This document shows positions 14,897-15,131 of a stretch of 15,131 nucleotides of DNA, one piece after another (the stretch's first letter is position 1; each line of letters starts with the position of its first letter). The stretch is from assembly GCA_905210885.1 (NCBI GenBank), contig CAJLYO010000016.1, positions 1-15,131 on the forward strand, written 5' to 3'. Made by a program: the position numbers and the translations under genes. The notes under the pieces are model-generated. The model ran no database searches, was not told the DNA's origin, and worked only from the letters and a program-made list of their open reading frames with translations. This DNA is from an uncultured Eubacteriales bacterium (lineage in GTDB: Bacteria; Bacillota; Clostridia; Monoglobales; Firm-18).

Positions 14897-15031
14897 GACA
14901 AGCGGCGGAAATCTTCACTGATCTCTGCTTTTTCGGCATTTTGCACTATGAAAATTTTTATGATTTTTTTGCTTTTCTTAAAAACGAAAAAGCTATTTTT
15001 CTTTCAAAACTACAAAAATCATCAGTATGTA

Positions 15032-15060
15032 TTGCCAAAAAAGAAAATCTGTGATAGAAT
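15032..15060 (+). promoter_or_regulatory. Promoter of the HU gene
   Basis: TTGCCA at 15032-15037, a 17-bp spacer, and TAGAAT at 15055-15060 with an extended -10 TG at 15052-15053. It lies about 35 bp before the HU start. The region 14897-15031 upstream is AT-rich with no gene that I can support. Confidence 0.7.
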
Positions 15061-15094
15061 ACAAAATAACCGTACACGACGAGGAGGTGTGACG

Positions 15095-15131
15095 ATGAAC
15101 AAATCAGAGTTGGTTGCGATAATGGCTGAAA
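15095..15131 (+). CDS. HU-family DNA-binding protein, 5' end only
   Basis: Only the first 12 codons are inside the window. They read MNKSELVAIMAE, the characteristic start of HU/IHF-family histone-like proteins. GAGGAGG lies 7 nt before the ATG, and a good promoter is about 35 bp upstream. HU bends and compacts DNA and can assist site-specific recombination. It is the only gene here on the plus strand and is divergent from perR. Confidence 0.8.
   Translation, partial: MNKSELVAIMAE

Noticed and set aside
14960..15005. AT-rich hairpin-like stretch between perR and HU as a terminator
   Set aside because: The pairing is short and almost all A-T, with no clean T run following a stable stem, and no gene ends nearby.

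Overview
The window looks like a chromosomal segment of an anaerobic, low-to-moderate GC Clostridia-type Firmicute. This rests on AGGAGG-type ribosome binding sites, consensus sigma-A promoters, a PerR-type Fur regulator, an oxygen-sensitive class III ribonucleotide reductase and a 4Fe-4S/redoxin module with a CXXC miniprotein. All genes point left (minus strand) except an HU gene entering at the right edge. I made no database search; identifications come from motifs read in the translations.

Region 1 (1-5927, minus): an exopolysaccharide/capsule operon with tight spacing or overlaps. In transcription order: a 77-aa protein of unknown function, a Wzy/O-antigen-ligase-like membrane protein, two Wzz-like chain-length/co-polymerase proteins, a polysaccharide pyruvyl transferase family protein, and an initiating sugar transferase whose C-terminus lies beyond base 1.

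Region 2 (5987-7131): the most striking part. A complete tyrosine recombinase gene ends 4 bp from a 24-bp repeat. An exact inverted copy of this repeat lies 247 bp further on, just before the polysaccharide operon. The enclosed segment carries a near-consensus promoter that points, in this assembly, away from the operon. This is the architecture of a phase-variable promoter switch, here read in the OFF orientation. The recombinase-proximal repeat is followed by seven T residues and could also terminate the OFF transcript.

Region 3 (7273-14896, minus): a probable redox/oxygen-defence transcription unit. A consensus promoter with a long palindromic operator (14841-14896) is followed by a short rubrerythrin-like remnant, perR, nrdG, nrdD (with a C-terminal redoxin domain), a secreted papain-family peptidase, a 48-aa CXXC protein, a membrane 4Fe-4S protein and a TlpA/ResA-like lipoprotein. 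A strong hairpin terminator follows at 7273-7324. The longest internal gap is about 97 bp and I see no terminator inside, so one long operon is possible, though internal promoters are not excluded.

Region 4 (14897-15131): an AT-rich stretch, then a good rightward promoter and the first 12 codons of an HU-family DNA-binding protein.
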